Source: Rotaria sordida (lineage: Eukaryota; Rotifera; Eurotatoria; Philodinida; Philodinidae). From it: a stretch of DNA of 64,000 nucleotides. The notes beneath the pieces were generated by a model. The model did not search any database. It worked only from the letters and a program-made list of their open reading frames with translations, and was not told where the DNA came from. Location of the stretch: assembly GCA_905250125.1 (NCBI GenBank), contig CAJNOL010000712.1, forward strand, positions 1 to 64,000, in the 5' to 3' direction. Of this stretch, positions 37,068-48,195 are shown piece by piece (position 1 is the stretch's first letter; each line of letters starts with the position of its first letter). The position numbers were made by a program, and so were the translations under genes.

Positions 37068-37998
37068 CAGAGTGACGCAGGCCACTTCACCGAAAGAAAT
37101 TGAATATTTTCGTTACGACTCAAGTAAACGAGCTTATTTTTTATCAATGATAGAAGCATGTTCAAGCTTTATATCCATAAAGATATGCCTAGAGAGACCC
37201 TTTATTAAATATCACTATTGACCTCAACAAAAAAATTTTACTTTTTCACAGATAGGAAAAAACAATATATGATAAAGAAAGGCCAGTTTATCAAGAAAAA
37301 ATGTAGATGCTCACTCATATTTCTTTTCTTTATTATCAAATATATGTCATGGTTCTTTATTGAGATGAAAAGAAAAGAACATCAGCATATCACAATCAAT
37401 TTTTTGTTTATATTCTTCAAAAAAAAAGAACAATACTTTAGTGTAAATATTTAAATTGTTTTTTTTCTGTGTTAATACACATTTGACAGCAATTAGCTAT
37501 AGAACGACAGATCGCTTGGCATAATCCGATATTATCGTCGAACAATGTAAATTCTTGTTCAATTAATGAATTCATATGATTTATATCGCGAGGCTTTTGA
37601 GCATAGATACAGTCTTTTAAAAAATCTCCATAGAAAGGGATCACATAGAGTTAAATCTGAAGATCATCGTGGCCATTCAACAGTTCATCGACGACCAATT
37701 CAATGTAACAATGTATTATGTAAATAAGGTGTTATTCACAAGTTCATTATATTGATGATATTTTATCTGGATAAACTGGCCTTTATTTATGATATATTAT
37801 TTTTTTCTATCTGTGAAAAAGTAAATTTTTTTTGTTGAGCTTAATAGTGATACTTAACAAAGGGTCTCTCTAGGCTTGTCTTTATGACTATAAAGCTTGA
37901 ACATGTCCCTATAATCGATAAAAAAAAATTCGCTCGTTTGCTCGAGCCGTAATGGAGACGACCATTTCTTTCGGTAAAATGACTTTTGCGCCACCTTG
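37068..37998 (-). mobile_element. Defective Tc1/mariner-type element with long TIRs
   Basis: The element is flanked by TA on both sides, with ends CAGAGTG and CACCTTG. The terminal inverted repeats are about 230 bp (37068-37292 against 37769-37998), sharing TACTTTTTCACAGATAG and GCCTAGAGAGACCCTTT. The unique interior (about 37440-37730, minus strand) encodes a C-terminal mariner-like transposase piece: WPRWSSDLTLCDPFLW, then after a frame change KDCIYAQKPRDINHM and DDNIGLCQAICRSIAN. This covers the region of the third catalytic acidic residue; the other two thirds are missing and the frame is broken. Related hairpin sequence occurs at 56998-57560. Confidence 0.8.
37438..37730 (-). pseudogene. 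Transposase C-terminal fragment (mariner-like)
   Basis: Reading the minus strand, an SSDLTLCDPFLW segment (mariner-type SPDLxPxDxxLW signature) shifts frame into KDCIYAQKPRDINHM...DDNIGLCQAICRSIANCCQMCIN and stops at 37438. The N-terminal DNA-binding and first catalytic regions are absent. It is a remnant inside the TIR element and cannot encode an active enzyme. Confidence 0.65.
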
Positions 37999-38607
37999 TA
38001 GTTACAACAGTGGAACAATAAAAAAAAATTCGGCAAAGTTTCTGTTGAAAAACCAATAACATTGTACATATAAACTAAATTGTACAAGTGAATTGTAACA
38101 GATTCAAAATTGGTTTTTCCTTTATAAACATAAAAATTAAGTTTTATATGATGAAAAAACTTTGTTTTGTGAAATGAATTGCTGTTATATATCAATTCAT
38201 CTTTGGTAATTATATAGTACTTTTCTTAATGCACGTTTATATCTGAATGCGCTTATATGCATATCTCTGTCCTGTCAGTCAATGCCCAAATGCATCGAGC
38301 CTTAATGAAAATTATTTATTTATGTATAAATAATATCAAACTTGAAAAAGAAGAAATAATATTATAGACTGATTATGAAAAATATAAATCTTTGAATTCC
38401 AAATCAAGCCGAAACTGTCACTCTTGACTCTTAATTAATATTCATAATACAAGAGAAAATAATGTTTCTTGCGAGCAACAACAAATATCGTTAAATTCTA
38501 GTCTTAGCTTTTTAGGTGTTTGTATTATAGACATATACAAAATAAAAATAGGAACAAACTTGATTTAAATCTTGAAGATATCCATTGTCAAATTTTGAAA
38601 ATGATCA

Positions 38608-38910
38608 ATGAAAAAAAATCAAGTGATGTTATCTTTATTTAAACTATTCATCGTATTATTCAAATCTAAAGATGAAAGAAACTCAATGATTTTACAAGAA
38701 AAAAATATGCGTAATTGTTTGTTATTTATAGCAACCAAAGAGAATGCAACTATATGGATTCAATTTCTCACATCTATGGAAATCAATTTCAAATCATTAA
38801 GATTACACATGAATATTGTCATGTTAAGTTTGATATTTCAAAAAACCCATGAATTAGGTACGATTAATATTCGATCAAAATGGGTTCGATATATAACATA
38901 TGATACATAA
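38608..38910 (+). CDS. Unrecognised 100-codon ORF
   Basis: ATG-started frame of 100 codons with near-average composition for the local coding DNA. I recognise no domain, signal or splice context. It lies in a repeat-rich tract and may be chance or a gene fragment. Confidence 0.15.
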   Translation: MKKNQVMLSLFKLFIVLFKSKDERNSMILQEKNMRNCLLFIATKENATIWIQFLTSMEINFKSLRLHMNIVMLSLIFQKTHELGTINIRSKWVRYITYDT

Positions 38911-40249
38911 TAAATAATATGTGTTCAAAAAAAAAGTGATTTAATTCTATTTTTCGATGCCATCATATAATCATTTTTAAAAAAATTAACATGACGAGAG
39001 ATCGATTTATTTCTAAATATTGTCTGCCTGCATAATGAGAACATGTTATAATGCAGAGTAATAAAAGGTAAGCAGTTTATTGTCACATCAGTCAATATAA
39101 TCGAACTAAAAAATATAAAACAGTGCAGAATGGAAGGAAAAAAATCGAATTCTTGACGATCGTTCGTTCTCTTTCTCATTTGCTGTGTCACAATATAAAT
39201 ACGGGTTCATCCATTTCTTATTCTATGGTATACACATTTTTTGTTCGTCGATTTCATGTTTTTATATATAAAAGGTGGTCTGAATACTGTTCTTTCTTCA
39301 ATATTCATTTTGAATCAAACTACATACACTTGTACATAGCCTACGTCTTACTCTTTCATTTGATTGGTGTACAATATTTTATTTTCACAGTAGTTTATCG
39401 AAAAAAAAATCCCTTAATTTATTAATTCAAATAATCATAACAACCACATAGTTGTTTTTTTTGTACCGCCAATCAAAAAAAACAAGTAAGTTGGTATGGG
39501 TTTTGTTTGACAACAGTATAATAGTAAATATTCGTTTGTAAATATTTTTGCTACTCAATCTCAATGACACATCCGATATACTACTGAGGATATTAAGTTA
39601 GAAATTTAACTATCTGTTTCTTTTACATACTAATTAATTTCTGTGAGACAAAAAAGAAACATACATACATAGAACATTCTATATATTTGATCAAAAATCA
39701 AGACTCCTTTGTATTTAAATATAATTATTATAAATCCAAAAAATTTGAGATTATGAAAAAAACTAGTATCAAATGACGACTATTCAGTATCTAAGACGAA
39801 ATGAAGTTGTTATGGGTGAGTATTCACTTATCATATGGATGAAAAATACTTTTTTTATGATATCAAGACATTTGTAGAAGCAACAAGAGAGAGAAAGAGA
39901 GTGACTTTGCCATTTGATTTTAACTCTTCTTTTGTCACTGACAAATTATGTTATAATTCAACTGACATACGGATTATACAAGATTGTTTTAAGAACAACT
40001 CAAAAAGCAACAATTACTTCTCAATATAAGAAGATATTGTTCTTTTTTTCTGTAGTAGATCTTAAAAAGATTATTTCGTTCTGCTTGAAATCAATTCCAA
40101 TCATTCCAATATAAGAAAAACAATGGTTTTCTTTGATTTGAAATTTACTATAGAGTAGAGTCAATTATATATTAAATTTATTTTTTTATTTGCTAATTGT
40201 TATTATAGGTTCTATAAAAATCATAAGGCAAGAAAGACTTATTAAGATG
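38911..40249. other. Intergenic, no supported gene
   Basis: Short frames (39123-39425, 38925-39191, 39914-40114) overlap each other on opposite strands or frames and show no family features. A possible orphan first exon with a good GTGAG donor sits at about 39774-39816 (ATGACGACTATTCAG...), but I find no partner exon. Confidence 0.3.
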
Positions 40250-40602
40250 GTTTTGATTAGAAGAAGAATACCTCTGCCTTTCAGCTACCTTGTGGCAGAC
40301 TCAATAGTTCGATATCTTTCCCATAGCTAATACTAGTTGTAGCTCTGGACAGAAGATCGATCTCGCACAAAGTTCTTAAGCTCAATTGTTTGAACTTTCC
40401 ATACACACTAATAAAACACATACTAGCCACAAGAGCAAGAGTATATCAGAACGTAGTCAGCCTACTATCGGACGAGTGATCCAAGATAAATAGCTGTTAG
40501 TGATTTATTCAAGGTCATTCTATGGCTGCCAGTACTGAAGATTACATACAGTACCTGATGGATATGTGTCAAACAATGTAGCTACTCAGCTATGGCGGCT
40601 TG
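40250..40602 (+). repeat. Dispersed repeat copy (pairs with 24780-25135)
   Basis: See the partner in the MYO6 intron. Blocks include CTCTGCCTTTCAGCT, CAATAGTTCGATATCTTTCC, CTAATACTAGTTGTAGCT and AAAGTTCTTAAGC, in the same order on the opposite strand. It abuts the hairpin element at 40603. Confidence 0.6.
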
Positions 40603-41004
40603 GTATTGATTAGAGATGTTCAGAGTAAACTTTTTTTCGTTTCCTATACCCTAACTGAGAAAAAGACGACTATAAGACTTTGACTTCAGGACAGGATAAA
40701 TGTAGGTTTGTATAGTTAGGCTCCCTTCATATAATGGGGTATGTACTATCAAGTTCCATTGCGTACCGTTGAGATATCAATAAAGAGTGCCATCTTCAAT
40801 GCATTCTACTGTGGTCGCAGCAAAGGTGGCACCCTTTATTGATATCTCAACAGTACGCAATGAAACTTGATAATACTCATGGTGTTAGATGGAGGAAGTC
40901 TTTCTCTATAAATGTAACCATATCCCGTTCTGCGATCAAAAATTACTACGAAACTTATAGTCGCCTTTGCTCATCCCTACTCTAGACATCTCTGATATTG
41001 ATTT
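40603..41004. repeat. Hairpin (MITE-like) element of about 400 bp
   Basis: The outer arms share ATTGAT/ATCAAT and AGAGATGT...AGAGTA; the inner block GCGACTATAAG is near 40660 and 40955-40972. The core is a near-perfect hairpin: 40741-40796 against 40823-40880, with ATCAAGTTCCATTGCGTACC and TTGAGATATCAATAAAG mirrored, and a loop of about 26 nt. No ORF. Confidence 0.85.
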
Positions 41005-41315
41005 CATTTAAGCTATACTATATGTACTAAAAACATCGCATTCTGTGTTACTATTCAAATTAAAAAGTTAAAAAGTAAATAATTCAACAAGAATCCTTAA
41101 TCATGACTTGATATATGTGATATTTAAATAATCACTATCGACTATGAATGAGTAGCATCTTGGTTTCAATTTTTCGGATATATGATATCATGTTGTAAAA
41201 AAATGTTATTTGACCTTCTTTGATTTACTCTCTTTCGAGGATATCATCACAACTACTTGATTATTACTCGATCGTTTATATTACTAAATGGTGGAGTGTG
41301 GATGAAATATTATCG

Positions 41316-42609
41316 ATGGGTCGATATCAACGACTGTACATATATATGTTGATCGGTTTTCTCGTTTGGTTTTTAATTTTTATTAGTCAAACTTTATATT
41401 TTTCATCATTTCCTATTCATCATTATTGTTGGTTTTCATCATGTAAAAATATTTTTCTATCATCTCGAATATCCAAAAAACAATCGAAAGTCACAGGTTC
41501 ATATGATAAATCTCTTCTAACACGTATTCATCATCAACCACTTTTACAACAATATGAATCTCGTCATGTTAATTTCGTTCGTTTAGCTAAACCTATAACA
41601 TCACCAAAAAAATATTTAATTTATACATGTAATCAACCATGTGGTGGTTGGGGTGATCGAACACGAAAAATTGTTGGTGCTTATTTATTATCATTAGTAT
41701 TAAATCGTACTTTTATTATAAATATGACATGGCCTTGTCCAATAACACATTTATTAGAACCAAATTTTATACAATGGAATCAAATAATAAAAGATCTTTC
41801 AAAACGAACAAATCTTACAGTAAATAATCTTACTTCATCAGATAAAGATTATCGTGAAGTTTTACTATGGAAAAATATTGATATAATTTATTTTAAAGTT
41901 AAAGATTTAGCTTATTATTCATTATTATTATGGCGTGATGATTTTTATCGTATACTTCATTTACAATATGGTTTACATCGTTCGACATTATTTCTTCATA
42001 CAGTATTCACATTAATATATGAATTATTATTTAAATTAAAATCTCATCCACAATCACATATGAATGAAATATCAGAAAAAATTCAATCAAAATCACTTTA
42101 TTGTGCACATATACGTATTGGAAAAAATCCATCAAATCCAAATGATATTATTTTTCCTAAACGTGAACATATGAATACAAGTGTAATCAAATTTTTAAAA
42201 AATATATCGAAATTAAATGAATTAATATTTATTTCCTCAGATTCAGATGAAATTCAATTATATGCAAGAAAACAATTTCGTTCACGTTTATTAACAATTG
42301 AGGGTATTATACGACATATTGATCGTTCAGGAAGAAAATTAGCATGTGATGGACTTGAAAAAACTATCTTAGATTTTTATATGGTTTCACATTGTCATGC
42401 CATGATTATGAGTAAAAGTGCTTTTAGGTTAGTTTAATTTTCTTTAAATTTTTAAATTTTATTAGTATGTAAAAACTTTCATTTCTTCTAGTTTTTGGGC
42501 AAATATGCGTCGATTAATGCCTTATGAAAATTTATATTTATATTGTGATGGAATTAAAAAAATACGTGGTCCAAATGATTATGATCAATATCCTTATGGT
42601 CGATGTTAA
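41316..42609 (+). CDS. Fucosyltransferase-like type II membrane protein
   Basis: Two exons, 41316-42427 and 42492-42609, with a 64-bp GT-AG intron. The start is the ATG at 41316 (MGRYQRLYIY); the open frame extends upstream only without an ATG. Residues about 8-28 form a signal-anchor, followed by a stem and a lumenal domain. Motifs fit the alpha-1,2/alpha-1,6/O-fucosyltransferase fold: CNQPCGGWGDR (GDP-sugar domain entry), HIRIGKNPSNPND (HxRxG-type GDP-fucose loop), FISSDSDEI, and SHCHAMIMSKSAFSFWA near the C-terminus. It ends YPYGRC. The likely role is a Golgi glycosyltransferase using GDP-fucose; the acceptor is unknown. It is intact. The subfamily is not resolved and another glycosyltransferase activity is possible. 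Confidence 0.75.
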
Positions 42610-43963
42610 GAAACAAAGTTTTGTTATTATATTATTAAATTCCTTTGTATGTTTTTATTCGTAATAAAACTTTATGATAATCTGGACATATAGTGGACCA
42701 TTATGTTTGATAATAAGTAGTGAATAAATGTCCTATTAATATCGAAGCTATGTTTTTCTTTAAAAGAGACAATTTCATAAATTTCATCAGAAACAAATAT
42801 ATATATATATACATATATGATTGATAATTATAATTTAAAAAATATTCTGACTTTGAGATATAATATATTAGTCAACAACTTCATTGTAATCATCATTATT
42901 ATTCTTATCCATCATCAACACAAGATGCAACATGTGTTTTTAGTATACATATATATCGAGTGAGACATAATTATTGCATCATTTAGTATTTTACAAATGT
43001 CTCATCAGAGATCAATCGTATAATTTTGATTATTTTTTTAAACGATGTACTATGAAAAGCTCTGCAAAACATGTAAGAACAAATCCCTATTGACTGGTTC
43101 TGTTCGTATCTTCTATATTCAAAATGAATAGGTCACATGTTGGTGCTATGTCGTACTGTATTAAATATTTGGAAAATTTCTTTTTTTTGTTTTACAAATA
43201 TCTCAACTTGAGAAATGTGACAACATCTTGACTTTTTTCAGAAGATGCACCGTCAAAGGTTCTACAACAACTGTATGAACAAGTTCCTATTGACTTGCTC
43301 TGATGACTTTTCCAATTAGTTAAAATTAAAGATCTGCGTGATGTTGCTATCGAATGTTCAAAAATGTTTACGACATTTTTTATTTCAATTAAATCTCGGC
43401 TTACGAAAATACTAGAATCTTGATTTTCTTTTTAAAAGATGCGCTGTGAAAAGTTCTACAAAAGCTGTATGAACAATTTCCTATTGCAAAATAAAAAACA
43501 AAATCTTTCAAATATTTAATATGGTGGGACATAGCACCATCACGTGACCTATTCATTTTGAATATAGAAGACATCATCAGAACAAGTCAACAGGGATTTA
43601 TTCTTACAGTTTTTGTAGAGCTTTTCATGGTGCATCTTTTAAAAAAGAATCAAAATTATACGATTGATTTCTGCTGAGATATATGCAATATACTAAAAGA
43701 TGGAATCATTATGTCTCCCTCCGGTATATATATATATATCATGTGTGGCTCGATAAGTGGGCTTCCTTATATATATATTAATATATTGTTGATCATTAAC
43801 GATGGTATGTTAGCTTAATCATTTATATACCAGAATCATGCAGATGAAAGAAAGAGAATCAACAAAAGAATTATGGTTGCACAGATCAATGTCATATATA
43901 TGTATGGAGAAAGGAAAAGTTGCTCCATCAAAGTGACATAGTTATATTGGGACGACGAATAAG
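42610..43963. other. Intergenic, mostly a fold-back element
   Basis: Between the fucosyltransferase-like gene and the Ly6-like gene. 42955-43727 is a fold-back repeat; the remainder is AT-rich with TATATA runs near 42800 and 43730. No gene recognised. Confidence 0.5.
42955..43727. repeat. Fold-back element with four copies of an internal motif
   Basis: The left arm (42955-43195) and right arm (43490-43727) are reverse complements with mismatches: ends GAGACATAAT/ATTATGTCTC, and inside, ATAGGTCACATG.TGGTGCTATGTC against its reverse complement. A module of about 60 bp (AAAAGATGCACCGTGAAAAG, a Ser-coding-free AT-rich run, then CTGTATGAACAA.TTCCTATTG) occurs at about 43040, 43240 and 43435 in plus orientation and about 43660 in minus. 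No protein. Confidence 0.8.
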
Positions 43964-45180
43964 ATGATAATGCAGAATTTTTCTGCTTCTATATTAATTA
44001 TGATTTCTTTCATCGATATTGGTATGTGTTGTTATAGTTTTTAAAAAAATATTGATAATTTAATGGAGAAAAAAAACCATACTATTAAATTATATCATCT
44101 AGTCTCATCGATATCGTGTTACAAATGTTTGTCAATTAATGGAAGTAATCCATCATGTGAAGATCCATTTCAAGGTGATGTAACGGGTAAATTATCACTT
44201 CTTTATACTCCATGTTTAACTAATTTACGTGGACGTAATGGTTTATTTCCTGCAACACATTGTATTAAACTAGTAGCCCGTTCTAGAGGTAAACTTTTTT
44301 TAAAATTAACTTAAGGATGCCGTTCTCCTTTTGTGACCAAAAACTTTTGTTTTTATCATTTTTAGTTTTTTATGGCCATAGTATAGTCTGAAATAGTGTC
44401 TATCGAATGAGTACATTTCACATTTACGTGACGAAACATTGTTTCGTGTTTTTACCAAACCAATTTTTTCATAGAAACCAGTGCAAAAACGTCCCCCCCC
44501 CCGTTTTTCCAACCCAGGATGTCCAATCGAGTTGAAATTTTTTTGACATATACTATACGCTATTTAAGATGGACATTTGTGTTTTGAGTTCAAAAAATAT
44601 TGTCCTACTGATTTTTGCTAGCTCATACAATAAAGACTCTATTCAAAAAAAAACATACGTTTTTTAGAGTGCCTTCGATATTTTAGCTTTTTTATTTAGA
44701 GAGCACAAAATTGAGAGACATCCACTCGAAACAGTGTCTAGTGTCTGTAAGAAAATTTTCAGCTCAATCGAACATAGCATTTCAGAGAAATGGAAAGGCG
44801 ATTGTGTTCCCAGTATCTCATAGAAGACAGCATTCGAAAACTGAGTCTATGACAAGTTTTACTCTACCTGTTAAGGTAGTCTTAATTGAAATTCTTTTGA
44901 TTATAAGAATAAATACTGTTTATTTATAGCACCTATTCCTATTCAATATATGTATCGAACGTGTGGCCGAGATGAAGCTGATGATAATGGAATAACTCGT
45001 TCTAGTCATTGTGGCTTTCTTAAACTTGATTGGATTGATAAAAATCAACGATTTCGAGGTTGTTTAAATATATGTGATAAAGATGCATGTAATCAAGCTT
45101 CTTATTCTATTTATTCAATATGGAAAATTATATATTGTTTTAGTATATTATTTATAATTTCATTCGAGAGTTTTATATAA
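43964..45180 (+). CDS. Ly6/uPAR-domain GPI-anchored-type protein (quiver-like)
   Basis: Three exons: 43964-44021 (MIMQNFSASILIMISFIDI, a signal peptide), 44103-44288 and 44930-45180. The mature part has ten cysteines in Ly6/three-finger order: CYKC near its start, SC, a PC...GRNGLFPATHCIKL block, RTCG, HCGF, RGCLNIC and a final DACN. GLFPATHCIKL and RGCL..CD.D.CN are typical of invertebrate quiver/sleepless-like Ly6 proteins. A hydrophobic C-terminal tail after KII fits GPI attachment or a membrane anchor. Quiver relatives modulate K+ channels and sleep in flies; no such role can be claimed here. Intron 2 (641 bp) contains a run of ten C. Intact by eye. Confidence 0.85.
44289..44929 (+). other. 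Ly6-like gene intron 2 with C10 run
   Basis: 641-bp GT-AG intron, about ten times the local norm. It has a run of ten C at 44493-44502. It also contains frames in both orientations without recognisable content; probably an insertion-expanded intron. Confidence 0.5.
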
Positions 45181-46683
45181 ATAAAATAGATATATAATAT
45201 GTTGTAATCAATTGATGTAAATACAAAATTAATATTAAATAAAAACATGAAAATTTTCAAATATTCTTCTATTGATAGACATAGAGTCTAAGAAATTAGA
45301 GAGGCCAGATATTTGGCTTTTCATATTTATGAGTTAATAGAAAAGAACTATGACGAACAGAAATTAAACATCTTACCATATGAGTGATTTTGACGTTGAA
45401 TGCACTATTTGACCGTAGCTGCATTTCTTTGTATTCATTGAACCGAATATGTCAGAATAAATAATGAAGTATTTATGTGACTTTATTCTATTATCATAGT
45501 TAAAAATAAACTTCATTTTCTATTACGTCAAAATTAATTATTAAAATAAATTTGTCTGCCTATTATAGTTCTAAAAAAAAGCATTCTAAAAAAAAGATGT
45601 CCTCTCTCTATTTGAATTTATTGTGCACTTAATAAACATTTTAGATCAAATAGTTCTTTTTTTTTCATAAAGAAATCAATCAAATTGCATACTATAAATA
45701 AAATAGAAGATTGCTGAACAAGTTTCTACTAAAGTTTAGATCGTGCAATTTAATAATAGAAGAAATGAATAGTTTTTAAAAAATCATTATTTCTTCAACT
45801 TCAATTATTCTCTATCGAATAGGAATATTTTCTAAGTATGATTATTTACTTTTTTTGAATCAAAATTTGAAAATGAAACAATTAAAATTAGAATTACTCA
45901 CATATAAATCATACTAAAGTCAAATCTATATTTAATAGCTTCAGTGTAAAATTGACTCGTATATATCAAAGACTCTTGTAAATTGATAAAAGTTTTTGTC
46001 AATTAGAGATTTAAACATATATGATTATATTGATATTGCTTAAAATTCTAATCTGATAGTTATCAGATCATTAATTTAAATCTGTTGCATCATCATGCTC
46101 GACTCTTTAATATATCGAATTAGAATTAGCAATTGAGAATTTAAGAGAACATTGAATGCTAATTTATATATCATATTCGTGGTTTATCATAAATGATATA
46201 TTTAGATGAATTTCAAGGAAATAAATAAAAATTGTCTCCTTTCAAAGAATTCTGATAACATTCTCATATATGGTAAAACATATAACTAATGAAAATTTTT
46301 CTTTTTATTTAGCTTGATCAGTTCTTATATTGATTTGTATATATAATTTGTTTTTGATTATTATCTGTAAAGACGTTTAGAAGTATTCTTGTTGATTATA
46401 ATAACTGGTAATTGATATATAAAATTTTCTTAATGCTTTTTTGAATATTTCCATTACAGTCTCATTATGTTTATGACTAAAATCTGATTTATTTGTCAAT
46501 CTTAACCAAAGAAAATGGCTTTCATTAGAAGGAAAGTTTATAAATCATGAGAATGTTCCCAAAAACAAAAATAAAATAGTTCAAAATCTTAAATATATGT
46601 TTGATCTGTACATTAATTTGTCTTAAAAATTAGAATTTTCATATTTTTTAAAAATATAATTAATTGTACAAGAATATAGTTCG
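45181..46683. other. Intergenic between convergent Ly6 and GPCR genes
   Basis: 1.5 kb, strongly AT-rich, no inverted repeat or coding sequence noticed. Confidence 0.4.
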
Positions 46684-47583
46684 TCATCTAAAAGTTTTTA
46701 TTAGATGTAATAGTTCTCGTCTATATAATGGTGTTCCAAGTGTATATATGTAAAAACTAGAACAATAATTTAAATTACCAAGAAGACCAGTAAATTTAAC
46801 GAATATAGCCAATAGCGGACTACTGTTATATTTATAAATATATTGTAAGAAAACAATAGCAAAAGGAAGAGTACATAGTATATTAGTTGTAACATAGAGA
46901 AAAAGGACTTTTATTAATTGATAATCTCGATAACGAAGACGTTTATGTGATGAATGTATATTTAATCCATATCGATGTTGTTGTTTTTGTCTACGACGAT
47001 ATAATAAAAGTAACGTACAACCACAAAATATTGACATTAATATTGGTGGTAAAAGAGAATGAAATATTAGAAGAAAATAAGCAAAAAATTGGAAATAAAA
47101 TATATTGATTGGTGTACACATTGAATGAATGATATTAAATTGAAACAGAATATGACCATGAATAACAAATATTAATATAATTATAATTTGTCTTATTTGA
47201 CGAGCCATATTTACAGTTGCTATATGTCTTAATTGAATATGTCTTGAAGTTCGACATAAACGATCAAAACATCCCAAAACAAGAAAATATGGTGATATGG
47301 CATATAAACAATACGTAGTATATGTTTGAATTTTACAATACCATAAATATTTTATTGTTAAATCGAAATGAAATTGATCATTAAGCCATTGTGATAATAC
47401 AATAATATATAAAACAAGAAGATCATTTATTGATAATGAACGAAAATAAAGTGAACATGATGCTGTTCGTAATGATTTTCTTCGATGAAATAATATTTGA
47501 TTTAGTAAAGACCCAACTGTTCCAAATAGAATTATTATTGGTTGAATATAAAAACTCCATTGAGTATAAATATCTTCATTCAT
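46684..47583 (-). CDS. Rhodopsin-like 7TM receptor, single exon
   Basis: 299-codon intronless ORF, unusual among the neighbouring multi-exon genes. Seven hydrophobic segments are evident. Residues about 9-30 are TM1 with GSLLNQILF, which keeps the Asn of the GN motif. TM2 has LSINDLLVL with the conserved Asp. TM3 ends in CFDRLCRTSRH, a DRY variant. A basic third loop (YRRRQKQQHRYG) follows TM5; TM6 has the CTLPFAI Pro; TM7 has a degenerate NPxxY region (NYCSSFYIYTLGTPLYRREL). It looks like a chemoreceptor or peptide-receptor type class A GPCR, a group often expanded as single-exon genes in invertebrates. The ligand is unknown. The start MNEDIYTQ gives a short extracellular tail. Confidence 0.8.
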   Translation of the reverse strand: MNEDIYTQWSFYIQPIIILFGTVGSLLNQILFHRRKSLRTASCSLYFRSLSINDLLVLYIIVLSQWLNDQFHFDLTIKYLWYCKIQTYTTYCLYAISPYFLVLGCFDRLCRTSRHIQLRHIATVNMARQIRQIIIILIFVIHGHILFQFNIIHSMCTPINIFYFQFFAYFLLIFHSLLPPILMSIFCGCTLLLLYRRRQKQQHRYGLNIHSSHKRLRYRDYQLIKVLFLYVTTNILCTLPFAIVFLQYIYKYNSSPLLAIFVKFTGLLGNLNYCSSFYIYTLGTPLYRRELLHLIKTFR

Positions 47584-48195
47584 TTTTAGGCGTTTCTCTT
47601 TGTGTGTATTTCTTATTAATATTACAAACTATGATATGTTGAATATATTATAATTTCTATCATGTAATATGCTGAATAAGATAAACAAAGTGCTTGTATC
47701 AAAGTATTTTCATAATTCTTACCATAAAGAAAAAAAATAAAAGAAATGAGAAAAATCATGAACGAGAAAGTTTCAAACACATAAATAACTAATGAACGCA
47801 TCTCACAATTGACAGACGATTTAATCGTATATGAATATTTGATTTACTAATTTTTATTTTTACGTAAAAGTATTTCATTATGTAGAGATGACATTGGAAT
47901 GAATGAACAATTGGTTGTCTTTTGTTTTTGATTGAAAAAAGAAAAATTTAATAAGTTTTTTCTGTCTATTATAATCTAATTATACAAAGTCTTATATAAT
48001 TAATGGATAAATTGATCTAGATTAAGAGTTTTTCTCGATACTGATATCAAGAAAAGAATTGTGTAAAATTAATAGACAAAGATAATATATATATGAGAGA
48101 ATAATAGGCTTTATAAGTGGAAATTGTATACGGTTCTTTCTTTATTATTATGAATATTTATTCTTTTAAAATAGTACAAAATAAATTGAATATCA
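47584..48195. other. Intergenic, 5' flank of 7TM receptor
   Basis: AT-rich; no supported feature apart from presumed promoter sequence of the receptor. Confidence 0.35.

Noticed and set aside
39774..40320. Possible two-exon gene (ATG exon at 39774, acceptor near 40209)
   Set aside because: The second exon would run into the dispersed repeat shared with the MYO6 intron and soon stops; no recognisable protein.
41220..41315. Upstream extension of the fucosyltransferase-like ORF
   Set aside because: No ATG in this part; starting at 41316 puts the signal-anchor close to the N-terminus as expected for a type II Golgi enzyme.
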